Below are positions 24,557-33,201 of a stretch of DNA of 64,000 bases, in pieces; within the stretch, counting starts at the first letter, position 1; each line of letters opens with the position of its first letter. The DNA lies in the NCBI GenBank assembly GCA_944368925.1, contig CALVXG010000007.1:53714-117713 (forward strand). The letters are read 5' to 3'. Origin of the DNA: an uncultured Clostridia bacterium (GTDB taxonomy: Bacteria > Bacillota > Clostridia > Christensenellales > Borkfalkiaceae). The position numbers and the translations under genes are program-made. The notes under the pieces were generated by a model. It made no database searches. It was not told the origin of the DNA and was given only the letters and a program-made list of their open reading frames with translations.

Positions 24557-25728
24557 GGAATTTTGTGAACGAGCGGTCGGGATCGCTTCGGCCGAGCGGG
24601 ATCCGCAAATTTTTCGACATTGTGTCGGAGATGAAGGATGCGATCTCGCTGGGTGTGGGCGAACCGGATTTTATTACGCCGTGGAATATCCGCAACGCGG
24701 CGATCAAGTCGATACAGCGCGGCTACACGCAGTACACAGGCAACCGCGGTCTGCCCGTGTTGCGCGGGCTGATCTCGCGGTACATGAAGGAGCGTTTCGG
24801 GGTGGAATATCCTGCGGAAAACGTGATCGTGACGGTGGGCGCGAGCGAGGGGATCGACCTCGTGATGCGCGCGGTCTGCGATCCGGGGGACGAAGTGCTG
24901 ATCCCCGATCCGAGTTATGTTTCCTATTCTCCGTGCGTGATTTTGTCGGGCGGGGTGCCCGTGCACGTGCCGTGCAGGCAGGAAAATTCCTTCATACTCA
25001 CGCCCGAACAGCTGGAAAAGGCGATCACGCCGCGCACGAAGGCGATCATTCTGCCCTATCCGAACAATCCGACGGGCGGGATCATGACGAAAGAGCAGCT
25101 GGAAGCGATCGCGCCCGTCTTTGAAAAGCACGATCTTTTGGTGGTGTCGGACGAAATTTATGCGGAACTGACGTACGGCGGCAAGCACGTTTCGATCGCG
25201 TCTATCCCGGGCATGAAGGAGCGCACGGTGCTGATCAACGGTTTTTCGAAGGCGTTTGCGATGACGGGCTGGCGGATCGGGTTTGTGTGCGCGCCGCCCG
25301 CGATCGACGAGGCGCTGTTCAAGATCCACCAGTACGCGATCATGTGCGCCCCGAGTGCGTCGCAGTATGCGGCGGTGGAGGGCCTCAAAGACGGCTTTAC
25401 CGACAACTTTGCGGTGGTGGAATCCATGCGCGAAGAGTACGACAAGCGGCGGCGGTTCATCACGAAATTTTTCAACGAGACGGGGCTTTCCTGTTTCGAG
25501 CCGCGCGGCGCGTTTTACGTATACCCGTCCACGGAAAAATTGGGCGTCACGGGCGAAGAATTTGCCAACGGTCTTTTGCGCGCGGAAAAGGTGGCGGTGG
25601 TGCCGGGCGACGCCTTCGGCGACGCGGGCAAATACCACGTGCGCTGTTCGTACGCCACGAGCATGGCGCATCTGGACACCGCGGCTAACCGCATCGCGGC
25701 GTACGTGCGCTCGCTGCAAAAAGGCTGA
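24553..25728 (+). CDS. PLP-dependent class I aminotransferase
   Basis: 391 aa, fold type I. SLGVGEPDFITPWNIRNAA at the N-terminus, Y-x-x-x-G (YTQYTGNRGLPVLR), PYPNNPTGG, DEIYAELTY, and the Schiff-base lysine in NGFSKAFAMTGWRIG all agree with the aspartate/aromatic aminotransferase subgroup I-gamma. The arginine that binds the alpha-carboxylate is in the expected C-terminal YHVRCSYA. Substrate cannot be named; this clade is often annotated PatA-like. Translationally coupled to the Lrp regulator. Confidence 0.9.
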   Translation: MRNFVNERSGSLRPSGIRKFFDIVSEMKDAISLGVGEPDFITPWNIRNAAIKSIQRGYTQYTGNRGLPVLRGLISRYMKERFGVEYPAENVIVTVGASEGIDLVMRAVCDPGDEVLIPDPSYVSYSPCVILSGGVPVHVPCRQENSFILTPEQLEKAITPRTKAIILPYPNNPTGGIMTKEQLEAIAPVFEKHDLLVVSDEIYAELTYGGKHVSIASIPGMKERTVLINGFSKAFAMTGWRIGFVCAPPAIDEALFKIHQYAIMCAPSASQYAAVEGLKDGFTDNFAVVESMREEYDKRRRFITKFFNETGLSCFEPRGAFYVYPSTEKLGVTGEEFANGLLRAEKVAVVPGDAFGDAGKYHVRCSYATSMAHLDTAANRIAAYVRSLQKG

Positions 25729-25734
25729 CAAACC

Positions 25735-25766
25735 GCCCTGCGCCCGCAAACTTGCGGGCGCAGGGC
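25735..25766. repeat. Hairpin after the aminotransferase gene
   Basis: 15-bp perfect stem (25735-25749/25752-25766) with a two-base loop and no T-run; perhaps a 3'-end stabiliser. The rest of the 305-bp gap to greA holds its promoter and nothing else I can support. Confidence 0.75.
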
Positions 25767-25896
25767 GCAAGCATAAAACCGCGGTAAAGACAGAGCGCAT
25801 AAAATATGCGGCATATTTATACGGAAAGCGGAAGGAAAGGGAAAAAAGATTCTTGCGCGGGGGAGCGCGGCGGAAGGTTTACGCGGCGAATATAAC

Positions 25897-25925
25897 TTGA
25901 CAATCGCGCGCGCATGATGTATAAT
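25897..25925 (+). promoter_or_regulatory. Promoter of greA
   Basis: TTGACA (25897), 17-base spacer, TATAAT (25920): a perfect consensus, matching the high expression expected for GreA. Confidence 0.92.
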
Positions 25926-26033
25926 AAACGGCAGAGCAAGGTATGATTCCGCAGGGTTAAGGGGCGGGATCATTCTTTTAGGGAAGGGAGCGGCAGAAAG
26001 CCGTACATTTTTTTATAAACAGAGGTGTTGAAA

Positions 26034-26504
26034 ATGGCAGAAGAATTTATCATGACGCAAAAGGGTTATGACGAGGCTGTGGCGAGGCTGAAATATCTTC
26101 AAACGGAGAAGAAGAAGGAGATCACGGAGCGGATCAAGATCGCGCGCGGGTTCGGGGATCTGAGCGAGAATGCGGAATACGATGCGGCGAAGAACGAAGA
26201 GGCGTTGAACGAGAGTGAGATCCGCGAGCTGGAGAACAAGATCAAGAACGCGAAGATCATGGAAGAGAGCACGGACAATTCCAAGGTACATTTCGGGAAC
26301 ACGGTGACGGTGTACGATTATGATTTGGAGGAATTGGCGACGTACACGATCATGGGGAGTACGGAAGCGGATCCGGACAAGAACATTGTATCGATCGATT
26401 CGCCGTTCGGCGAAGCGCTGCGCGGGGCGCGGGTCGGGGACAAAGTGACGGTACACGCGCCGAACGGATTTGATTACCAGGTAGAGATCCGGGACATCAA
26501 GTAA
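26034..26504 (+). CDS. greA: Transcription elongation factor GreA
   Basis: 156 aa, standard length. The N-terminal coiled coil carries the catalytic acidic tip GDLSENAEYDAAK (residues about 41-53) that enters the RNA polymerase secondary channel and stimulates transcript cleavage; the C-terminal FKBP-like domain includes SPFGEALRGARVGDKV. ATG 26034 with AGAGGUG upstream is chosen over a GTG three codons earlier. First gene of a run of co-directional genes. Confidence 0.97.
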   Translation: MAEEFIMTQKGYDEAVARLKYLQTEKKKEITERIKIARGFGDLSENAEYDAAKNEEALNESEIRELENKIKNAKIMEESTDNSKVHFGNTVTVYDYDLEELATYTIMGSTEADPDKNIVSIDSPFGEALRGARVGDKVTVHAPNGFDYQVEIRDIK

Positions 26505-26540
26505 GGGAAAAAAGATCGAAAAGGGACAAAAAGGCAGAGA

Positions 26541-27563
26541 ATGGACGCAAAAATCACGAAGAGCCGTTTGGGGCTTTTGCTGTCGTACGACTGGATCAAG
26601 ATCATAGCGATCTGTGTTGCGGCGGTGCTGGTCTGGGCGTTGTTGTACACGATGCTGGCCACGCGGGCAACGAACGGGCAGAGGTTTGAAATATACTCCT
26701 ATCTGAACGTAAGGATGGATTCCTCGGCGCTGGGGGATCTGGAGGAATTGCGGGAGAAGAAGGCGCTGTCGGAGGACGTGCTGGATTTTTCGACGTACAC
26801 GCTCAACCGGGAAGGGTATGAAGACATGATCCTGCAGGCGCATTTTGCGGCGGGGCAGGGAGACGTGATGTTTGCGCCGAATCTTCCGTCGACGACCGAT
26901 TCGGACGGGAACGTTACGTATGCGGGGCTTACGGATTTTCTGGCGAGTTACCGTACGAACGCGGTATGGCTGGGAGAAGACGGATATTCGGAAGGCGGGA
27001 ACGTACTGTACGCAAAGAGTTATTTCACGCAATGCGAAGAATATCTGGGCAGATTTTTCAAAGACGCGTCGGGGGCGGCGGATTTTGCGGAAGGGACGCT
27101 GGACAAGGCGGCTGCGGAAGCGAATTACCGTGCGCGCATCAAAGGGGACAAGCGTTACAAGAACGAAGCGCAGCGCCTGGCGGGACTGGAAAAGGAATAC
27201 GGGCGTTTGGAAGCGCTGCGTGCTTCGTACGTGAAAGTGCTGGACTGGGTGAGCAACGACAGCAGTGAAGATCCGATCGAGCTTTGCACGGTTACGGTGA
27301 CGGGGCAGGACGAAAACGGGCAGGAGCAGACGGCGGATTGGACGTACGCGTTCGATCTGAGCAATCTGGAAGAGCTGACGAAGTTTGTGAGCAGGCCTGC
27401 GCAGGAAGGCGAGATCGAAGGCGTAGCGGAAGGGACGTATATATCGGACAAGATGTGCATGGTGATTCTCAGCGGCGGGAGCGCGGGGGAAGAGGACATG
27501 CGGTACGAGCCGGTCACGTTTCTGACCTATCTGGCGGATACATTTGACAAAAAAGAGGCATAA
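26541..27563 (+). CDS. Membrane-anchored extracytoplasmic protein, unknown function
   Basis: 340 aa with one N-terminal helix (WIKIIAICVAAVLVWALLYTML, residues 18-39) and a large outer part. The early part, IYSYLNVRMDSS and HFAAGQGDVMFAP, resembles extracytoplasmic solute-binding lobes (compare family 1 binding proteins) but no lipobox is present. A basic helical stretch lies in the middle and FLTYLADTF at the end. Spaced 36 bases from greA. No family recognised with confidence. Confidence 0.7.
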   Translation: MDAKITKSRLGLLLSYDWIKIIAICVAAVLVWALLYTMLATRATNGQRFEIYSYLNVRMDSSALGDLEELREKKALSEDVLDFSTYTLNREGYEDMILQAHFAAGQGDVMFAPNLPSTTDSDGNVTYAGLTDFLASYRTNAVWLGEDGYSEGGNVLYAKSYFTQCEEYLGRFFKDASGAADFAEGTLDKAAAEANYRARIKGDKRYKNEAQRLAGLEKEYGRLEALRASYVKVLDWVSNDSSEDPIELCTVTVTGQDENGQEQTADWTYAFDLSNLEELTKFVSRPAQEGEIEGVAEGTYISDKMCMVILSGGSAGEEDMRYEPVTFLTYLADTFDKKEA

Positions 27564-27572
27564 CGAGAGGGA

Positions 27573-27598
27573 GCCCGCCGCAAAAGACTGCGGCGGGC
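27573..27598 (+). terminator. Hairpin between the membrane protein and the decarboxylase gene
   Basis: 10-bp stem GCCCGCCGCA/TGCGGCGGGC, then GAAACCGCTTTTTTT; a weak terminator or intercistronic structure. The Ts also precede the next ribosome site. Confidence 0.6.
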
Positions 27599-27626
27599 GA
27601 AACCGCTTTTTTTGAAGGAGAAAGGG

Positions 27627-28994
27627 ATGAAGCTGCATATATACGGCGCACTGAAGGGATACAAGAGCCGCAGACCGTTGCGGCTGCACATGCCCGGGCA
27701 CAAGGGGGAGAGGAAGTATATACCGCTTTTTAAGGATGCGCCTCTGGACGTTACGGAGCTTTCAATAACCGACTGTCTGGAGAACCCGGACGGGGTGATC
27801 CGCGAGGCGGAGGCGGACATAGCCGAGGTATTGGGGGCGAAGCGGAGTCATCTTCTGACGGACGGATCGACGGCAGGCGTGTATGCGATGCTGTACGCGG
27901 CGAAGAGCCGAGGCGGGAAGATCGCGATCGCGCGCAACTCGCACAAGAGCGTGTACAATGCGTGCAGGGTGCTGGGGATCGAGCCGTATCTTCTGAAAAA
28001 CAACGAGCGGGACGGAATTTTGCTGCCGCCTTCGGCGTCGGACGTGGAAGAGGCGTTCAAGAAAGAGCCGAATCTTTGCGGGGTTTTGATGACGTCGCCC
28101 GATTATTTCGGGAACGTGGCGGATCTTGCGGGGATCCGCAAGGTATGCGGGCGGTACGGAAAGCTGTTGCTTGCGGACGGAGCGCACGGGGCGTATATGC
28201 GTTTCGATGCGGACGAGCGTGCGGCCTATGCGGGCAATTTTGCGCAGGCGTGGGTGGACGGCGCGCACAAGACGCTGCCGACGCTGACGCAGGGCGCGAT
28301 CCTGAACGTGAACGACGAGGCGCTGGAAGAGAGCATTGCGGAGGGGCTGGAGCTGTTCCGCACGACGAGCCCGTCCTATCTGATCATGGCGTCCGCGGAA
28401 TACGGGGTGAAGTTCATGCAGGAGCAGGGCGCGGCGCTGATCGACGCGTTCCGCCGTCAGTTTGCGTTCATCAAGGCGCGGCTGAAAAAGCGGGGCGTGC
28501 GCTTTTACGAGGACAGCCGCACGCTGGTATTGGCGGTAGATTTCGGCGGCGCGGGGATCCGCGCGCAGGCGGCGGCGGAAGAGCTGGAGCGCCGCGGCAT
28601 CTTTGCGGAGCTGGAAGACGGGCGGTACGTCCTGTTTTACTTTTCACCGCTCACGCGCGTGTCGGCGCTTTCGCGGCTGGAACGCGCGATCTGGTCGGTC
28701 TGGCGCATGAAACAGCTGCGCGGCGGCGCGGCCTCTGAGCAAAAATACGTTTCGGGCGTGAAGAAATTCAGCTATCTGACGGCGCACACGCTCGCGTACG
28801 AATACGTTCCCGTCGCGGACGCGGCGGGCAGGATCGCGGCGCGCAACGCGGGCATCACGCCGCCCTGTTACCCGATCGTCATCGCGGGCGAACAGATCAC
28901 GCCGCAGGCGGTGCGCGCGCTGACGCAAGCGCCGCACACCTTCGGATTGAAAGACAAAAAGATCGCCGTGACCAAGATCGGCGGCAGGGAATGA
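27627..28994 (+). CDS. Orn/Lys/Arg decarboxylase family protein (short form)
   Basis: 455 aa. RLHMPGHKG at the N-terminus, the PLP-binding lysine in VDGAHKTLPTLTQG, and DGAHGAY just before it are family hallmarks. The protein lacks the N-terminal response-regulator-like wing of the inducible enterobacterial enzymes and belongs to the short Firmicutes form next to tmk and holB (as yaaO/speA-like genes in Bacillus). Reaction: decarboxylation of a basic amino acid to a polyamine precursor; which one is open. GGAG precedes ATG 27627. Confidence 0.9.
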   Translation: MKLHIYGALKGYKSRRPLRLHMPGHKGERKYIPLFKDAPLDVTELSITDCLENPDGVIREAEADIAEVLGAKRSHLLTDGSTAGVYAMLYAAKSRGGKIAIARNSHKSVYNACRVLGIEPYLLKNNERDGILLPPSASDVEEAFKKEPNLCGVLMTSPDYFGNVADLAGIRKVCGRYGKLLLADGAHGAYMRFDADERAAYAGNFAQAWVDGAHKTLPTLTQGAILNVNDEALEESIAEGLELFRTTSPSYLIMASAEYGVKFMQEQGAALIDAFRRQFAFIKARLKKRGVRFYEDSRTLVLAVDFGGAGIRAQAAAEELERRGIFAELEDGRYVLFYFSPLTRVSALSRLERAIWSVWRMKQLRGGAASEQKYVSGVKKFSYLTAHTLAYEYVPVADAAGRIAARNAGITPPCYPIVIAGEQITPQAVRALTQAPHTFGLKDKKIAVTKIGGRE

Positions 28995-29053
28995 CGCGCG
29001 GAAAAATTGCATGCGCGGGAAAAGAGAATTTACGGAAAAACGGACATACGTAT

Positions 29054-29686
29054 ATGAAAAATAAAGGCAAGTTTATCGCATTCGAAGGGTGCGAAGGGGT
29101 CGGAAAGTCGACGCAGATGCGGCTTTTGTCGGAATATCTTGCGAATCGGGGGATCGCGCACGTCGTGACGCGCGAGCCGGGCGGCGGAGAGATTTCGGAA
29201 GCGATCCGCAAGATCATACTCAACGGGAAGTTCACGTCGATGACGGACGAATGCGAAGCGCTGTTGTACGCGGCGGCGCGGGTGCAGCATCTGGCGGACA
29301 CGGTGGTTCCCGCGTTGGAGCGGGGCGAAACGGTGCTTTGCGACCGTTACATTTTTTCGTCGCTGGCGTACCAGGGCGGCGGAAGGGGGTTAAGCCGCAA
29401 GTTCCTGATGGGGATCAACAGTTACGCGGCGGAAAATTATATGCCCGACGTCACTTTGTTTTTGGATCTTCCGCCCGCGCGCGCGTTTGCGCGCAAGCAC
29501 GGCGCGGACAAGAACGACCGCATCGAGCAGGCGGGGGCGGCGTTTCATTGCAAGGTCTACGAGACGTATAAGGAGCTTTTGGACGAGTTTCCGGGAAAGT
29601 TCGTGGCGGTGGACTGTTCGGGCACGAAGCAGGAGACGCAGGAGAAGATCCGCGCCCTGCTCAAAGAGAAAGGACTGATCGGCTGA
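29054..29686 (+). CDS. tmk: Thymidylate kinase
   Basis: 210 aa. P-loop FEGCEGVGKSTQ (residues about 9-20), TREPGG, the DRY motif CDRYIFSSLAYQGGGRG, and LDLPPARAF. dTMP + ATP gives dTDP. The frame opens at 28991 with an ATGA overlap to the decarboxylase; that start would add 21 residues not seen in the family, so I place it at 29054, though its ribosome site is poor. Sits in the classic tmk-holB-ricT order. Confidence 0.94.
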   Translation: MKNKGKFIAFEGCEGVGKSTQMRLLSEYLANRGIAHVVTREPGGGEISEAIRKIILNGKFTSMTDECEALLYAAARVQHLADTVVPALERGETVLCDRYIFSSLAYQGGGRGLSRKFLMGINSYAAENYMPDVTLFLDLPPARAFARKHGADKNDRIEQAGAAFHCKVYETYKELLDEFPGKFVAVDCSGTKQETQEKIRALLKEKGLIG

Positions 29687-29741
29687 TCGTACGCAAAAAG
29701 GACGTACGTTGGGCGGTTTTGGCGTCTTTGGGGGTGATGCG

Positions 29742-30665
29742 ATGCGGCTTTTTGAAAGCAGTAAAGCGTATAAGATCGTAGAGGGGGACGTAAAGGCGGG
29801 GCGGCTGTCCCACGCGTACCTTTTGGTGACTCCGGACGCGAAGAATCTGCGCGGGTGGCTGAAAGAGCTTGCGGCGCTGGTGTTGCAGGCGGACGCGCGC
29901 GCGGCGCGGCTGATCGCGCAGGAGCAGTACAGCGATTGCCGCATTTTCCCTGCGGAAGGGGAGAAAGCGGGGGTCGCGGAAGTGCGCGCGATGCTGGACG
30001 ACGTGTATATACGTCCCGTGGAGGGGACGAGGAAGGTGTTCGTGCTGGACAACGTGCAGGACATGCTGGCGCCGGCGCAGAACAAATTGCTGAAAGTATT
30101 GGAAGAGCCGCCCGAAAACGTGTGTTTTGTGTTGGGGGCGACGAGTGAATTTCCCGTGCTCACGACGGTGAAGTCGCGCACGAAGCGGCTGGATCTCGGC
30201 GGGTTCACGGAGGAAGAGACGGAGCGGTATCTGCGGGAGAAATACCCGCACCGAACGGATGCGAAGGAGATCGCGGCGGTATCGGGCGGGATTTTGAGCA
30301 AGGCGGACGAGCTGGCGCAGGCGGCGGACGAGACGGGGCAGGAAGCGGCGCGGCTGTTGTCGGTGCTTTCGCCCGCGGCGGTGCCCGCGGAAGCGCGCAA
30401 GGTCACGGACAGACAGCAGGCGGGCAGGCTTCTGGCGGCGATGCGGCTGATTTTGCGGGACGCGCTCGTTCTCAAAACGGGCGGCGCGGCGCCGCTCACG
30501 GCGACGGACGGGCAGCTCCTTGCGAGGATCGCGGGCCGTTACAGCGCGGCGGGACTCGTCCGCGCGCAGGAAAAAATTACGCAGACGGAAAAATATTTGA
30601 AGTTCAACGCCAACGTTTCCATGAGTCTGGAAGAGTTGTTTGTCGGCATTTTGGAGGGACGATGA
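29742..30665 (+). CDS. holB: DNA polymerase III delta-prime subunit
   Basis: 307 aa. It is the clamp-loader subunit that opens the beta clamp. KAGRLSHAYLLVTP, VRAMLDDVYIRPVEGTRKVFVLDNVQDMLAPAQNKLLKVLEEPPENVCFVL and the SRTKR (sensor/SRC-like) stretch identify it. The P-loop is degenerate and there is no zinc cysteine cluster, as usual for many Firmicutes delta-primes. The stop overlaps the ricT start. Confidence 0.92.
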   Translation: MRLFESSKAYKIVEGDVKAGRLSHAYLLVTPDAKNLRGWLKELAALVLQADARAARLIAQEQYSDCRIFPAEGEKAGVAEVRAMLDDVYIRPVEGTRKVFVLDNVQDMLAPAQNKLLKVLEEPPENVCFVLGATSEFPVLTTVKSRTKRLDLGGFTEEETERYLREKYPHRTDAKEIAAVSGGILSKADELAQAADETGQEAARLLSVLSPAAVPAEARKVTDRQQAGRLLAAMRLILRDALVLKTGGAAPLTATDGQLLARIAGRYSAAGLVRAQEKITQTEKYLKFNANVSMSLEELFVGILEGR

Positions 30666-31534
30666 AAGTAATCGGTGTCAAATTCAAGGACGGCGGAAAG
30701 ATTTATTATTTCGCGCCGCGGGAAAACGAAAAATACGAGGAAGGCATGCAGGTCGTCGTGGAGACGAGCAAGAGCACGGAATTTGCGTACGTTGCGTTTC
30801 CGCCGAAGGAAGTGGAGGATTCGGAAGTGATCCAGCCGCTCAAACCCATTCTGCGCATAGCGACGGATAAAGACCGCGAGCAGGTGAAACGCAATCTCGA
30901 GCGCAAGCCGCAGGCGATGAAGATCGCGCAGGAGAAGATCGAAAAACATAAGCTGGACATGAAACTCATCGACTGTGAGTTCGCCTTCGACGGAAACAAG
31001 GTGATCTTCTATTTCGCGGCGGACGGAAGGGTGGACTTCCGCGAACTGGTCAAAGACCTCGCGTCGGCGTTCCATATCCGCATTGAATTGAGGCAGGTCG
31101 GCATCCGCGACGAAACCAGGCTTTTGGGCGGCATCGCGCCCTGCGGCAGGGAATGCTGCTGCGCGGGGGCTATGTCCGATTTCCGCAAAGTGTCCATCAA
31201 GATGGCAAAAGTGCAGGGGCTTTCGCTCAATCCGGGCAAGATCAGCGGACTTTGCGGAAGACTCATGTGCTGCCTCAGCTACGAAAACGAGTATTACAGC
31301 GAAGTGTATAAAAAAATGCCCAAAGTCGGTTCGGAAGTCTCCACGCCCGAAGGCCGCGGCACCGTCGTGTCCGAAAATATGCTCAAAATGACGGTGCGCG
31401 TCAAGATCGAAAAGGACGGAAGCCTGGTCTATAAGGACTTCCCGCTGGAAAATATCCGCTTCAAAAACAAAAAAGAGGAGAAAGGGGAAAAAGAAGAAAA
31501 TTTGGACCCCGAACTCAAAAACCTCACCGACTGA
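30662..31534 (+). CDS. ricT: RicT (PSP1 domain, YaaT) regulatory iron-sulfur protein
   Basis: 290 aa with a PSP1 C-terminal domain. The conserved cysteines are APCGRECCCAG and GLCGRLMCCLSYE, the cluster ligands seen in Bacillus YaaT. In Bacillus it works with RicA and RicF in RNA processing and development. The last 30 residues are a charged tail rich in Lys and Glu. Four-base overlap with holB (ATGA). Confidence 0.94.
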   Translation: MKVIGVKFKDGGKIYYFAPRENEKYEEGMQVVVETSKSTEFAYVAFPPKEVEDSEVIQPLKPILRIATDKDREQVKRNLERKPQAMKIAQEKIEKHKLDMKLIDCEFAFDGNKVIFYFAADGRVDFRELVKDLASAFHIRIELRQVGIRDETRLLGGIAPCGRECCCAGAMSDFRKVSIKMAKVQGLSLNPGKISGLCGRLMCCLSYENEYYSEVYKKMPKVGSEVSTPEGRGTVVSENMLKMTVRVKIEKDGSLVYKDFPLENIRFKNKKEEKGEKEENLDPELKNLTD

Positions 31535-31589
31535 CCCTTTTTGCGGAAAATATGGCAAGAAAATTTTTCAAAATTTTTCGTACACAGGC

Positions 31590-31618
31590 TTTACGAAACG
31601 CCGAAGTTATGATATAAT
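31590..31618 (+). promoter_or_regulatory. Promoter of the ferredoxin gene
   Basis: TTTACG (31590), 17-base spacer, TATAAT (31613); weak -35, good -10. Confidence 0.7.
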
Positions 31619-31661
31619 TAAAAAAACGGAAACGTTAGAGATTTATTGGAGGTAGAAGACA

Positions 31662-31835
31662 ATGGCACATAAAATTTCGGATGACTGCATCAGCTGCGGC
31701 GCATGCGCGGAAACCTGCCCGGTAAGCGCAATTTCGCAGGGAGATACCAAGTACGAAATCGATCCGGACGTCTGCATCGACTGCGGTGCTTGCGAAGACG
31801 GATGCCCCGTCGGCGCGATCAAGCCGGAAGACTAA
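31662..31835 (+). CDS. Small 2[4Fe-4S] clostridial-type ferredoxin
   Basis: 57 aa. Two C-x2-C-x2-C-x3-C motifs: C9, C12, C15, C19 and C38, C41, C44, C48 (CISCGACAETCP and CIDCGACEDGCP). Low-potential electron carrier in the cytosol for anaerobic metabolism, for example for NrdG or hydrogenases. GGAGG nine bases before the ATG. Own promoter and terminator. Confidence 0.97.
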   Translation: MAHKISDDCISCGACAETCPVSAISQGDTKYEIDPDVCIDCGACEDGCPVGAIKPED

Positions 31836-31847
31836 GGGAAAAAATTG

Positions 31848-31886
31848 CGGCGCGCAAAGCAGCGTTTGCGCGCCGGATTTTTATTT
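31848..31886 (+). terminator. Terminator of the ferredoxin gene
   Basis: 11-bp stem 31848-31858/31865-31875 followed by GATTTTTATTTT. Confidence 0.9.
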
Positions 31887-31910
31887 TCCGAACCAAGCGA
31901 ACAAAAGAAC

Positions 31911-31986
31911 GGGGATATAGCTCATCTGGTAGAGCGCTTGAATGGCATTCAAGAGGTGGACGGTTCGAGTCCGTTTATCTCCACCA
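31911..31986 (+). tRNA. tRNA-Ala(GGC)
   Basis: 76 bases with all four arms: acceptor GGGGATA/TATCTCC (one G-U), D arm GCTC/GAGC, anticodon stem CTTGA/TCAAG around ATGGCAT (anticodon GGC), T arm with GGTTCGAGTCC, and an encoded CCA end. It reads GCC/GCU alanine codons. It marks the left border of the accessory island. Confidence 0.96.
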
Positions 31987-31988
31987 CA

Positions 31989-32046
31989 CAATACCCAGTC
32001 GAACTTTTTTGTGACGAGCAAAGAGTTTTGGCTGGGTATTTTTCTG
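31989..32046 (+). terminator. Probable tRNA terminator with long loop
   Basis: AATACCCAG (31989) can pair with CTGGGTATT (32033-32041), followed by TTTC; the 35-base loop makes it unusual. Confidence 0.45.
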
Positions 32047-32139
32047 TCCGAACTAAAATAACGTGCCTTTGCCCTTGACCCCATTATAAACCCTCCGAAT
32101 TTGCTTTTTCGGGGGCGTAGGTTAGCATAGTTCCTCGCG

Positions 32140-32291
32140 GAAGTCAACGGCCGCAAAATCGTTGCTTAAAACACATATAGAAAGACTTTGAGAGCCGAGT
32201 AAGGATTTGTTCCTTGCTCGGCTATTTTGCTGTCTGATAAGTTGTTCTGCGCGTTTATAACGCAACGATTTTTCTTTGTTCCGTTGACTTC
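32140..32291. repeat. Long nested inverted repeat downstream of the tRNA
   Basis: GAAGTCAACGG (32140-32150) pairs with CCGTTGACTTC (32281-32291) and AAAATCGTTGC (32155-32165) with GCAACGATTTT (32262-32272); between them lies an inner hairpin AGCCGAGtAAGG/CCTTgCTCGGCT (32192-32222) followed by ATTTT. The 399-bp gap 31987-32385 otherwise holds nothing I can support. Looks like a mobile-element end or a structured RNA. Confidence 0.65.
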
Positions 32292-32385
32292 TGCAAACTA
32301 TATTTTGAGTAAACCGACATTTACCGTCCTATGCTCCTTCGCCCGGTGCCCGAAAAAGGCAAATACAAATTCAGAGGTAGAACAG

Positions 32386-33045
32386 ATGGAAATGTTGGTA
32401 ACAAAGTTCTCAAACGGAAAGTATCGGAATGAAGGTGAATTGTTTGATGAGCCTATCTCAAACGAAAATGTAAAGCTCATGGGAGAGATGATTGCATTGC
32501 AGACTCTTCGCACCTTAAAAAAGTACGATTGGAAAATCGCGGATAAGTACTATATCGGTTTAATTAAAGATCTTCACCATATGGGTGAGGTCGGTTATAT
32601 CGTATCGGACGGCTACGATGTAGCGCAGACGGCGATCTGCTTTCTGTATCAATTCATAGGCAGAAAAGTTTCCGATATTTACGGCAAAGACCGCAGAGGA
32701 AAAGAAATCACGATTAAACTCGCCTGCTATCGGGAAGTAGACGGAGAGCTTATGCGTTACCGCAGGAAGATGGAGAAAACTTCTTACATCGATTTTACAA
32801 GCTATAAGGCGCTTCCTATGGATCCCGTAAACTGCTTTGAGCATGAACAGACCGATTACAGCAAATATGACGTACTTTTGGAATCATTACATATTACCGA
32901 ATTGGAGCTTGCCATCCTGAATTGTTACATGAATGGTATGCGTCAGTCGGAAGTCTGCGCCGAACTCGACATCGGAAGAGGAACAATTAACCATAGAAAG
33001 GCAAGTATTCGGCAAAGATATTATACTCTTTATGACAAACTATAA
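32386..33045 (+). CDS. Sigma-70 region 4-like HTH protein of the accessory island
   Basis: 219 aa. The C-terminal part, ITELELAILNCYMNGMRQSEVCAELDIGRGTINHRKASIRQRY, is a helix-turn-helix like sigma region 4 or a phage late regulator. The rest (DLHHMGEVGYIVSDGYDVAQTAICFLYQFIGRKVSDIYGKDRRGKEITIKLACYREVDGELMRYRRK) is not recognised by me but such proteins are frequent in integrative elements of Firmicutes. ATG 32386 has AGAGGUAGAACAG. Orientation is opposite to the defence genes that follow. Confidence 0.65.
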   Translation: MEMLVTKFSNGKYRNEGELFDEPISNENVKLMGEMIALQTLRTLKKYDWKIADKYYIGLIKDLHHMGEVGYIVSDGYDVAQTAICFLYQFIGRKVSDIYGKDRRGKEITIKLACYREVDGELMRYRRKMEKTSYIDFTSYKALPMDPVNCFEHEQTDYSKYDVLLESLHITELELAILNCYMNGMRQSEVCAELDIGRGTINHRKASIRQRYYTLYDKL

Positions 33046-33201
33046 TGTGGTAAAATCCTTTATTATAAATAAAAGTTAATCTAATTTGACTACATTTTAG
33101 AAAAACTATAAGATACATCTGTCATCAGAAGAAATTAGGCTGTATATTATGGCATAAAATAATTTATTAGTAAATAGATGGAAATGCATAATTAGTTTTT
33201 A

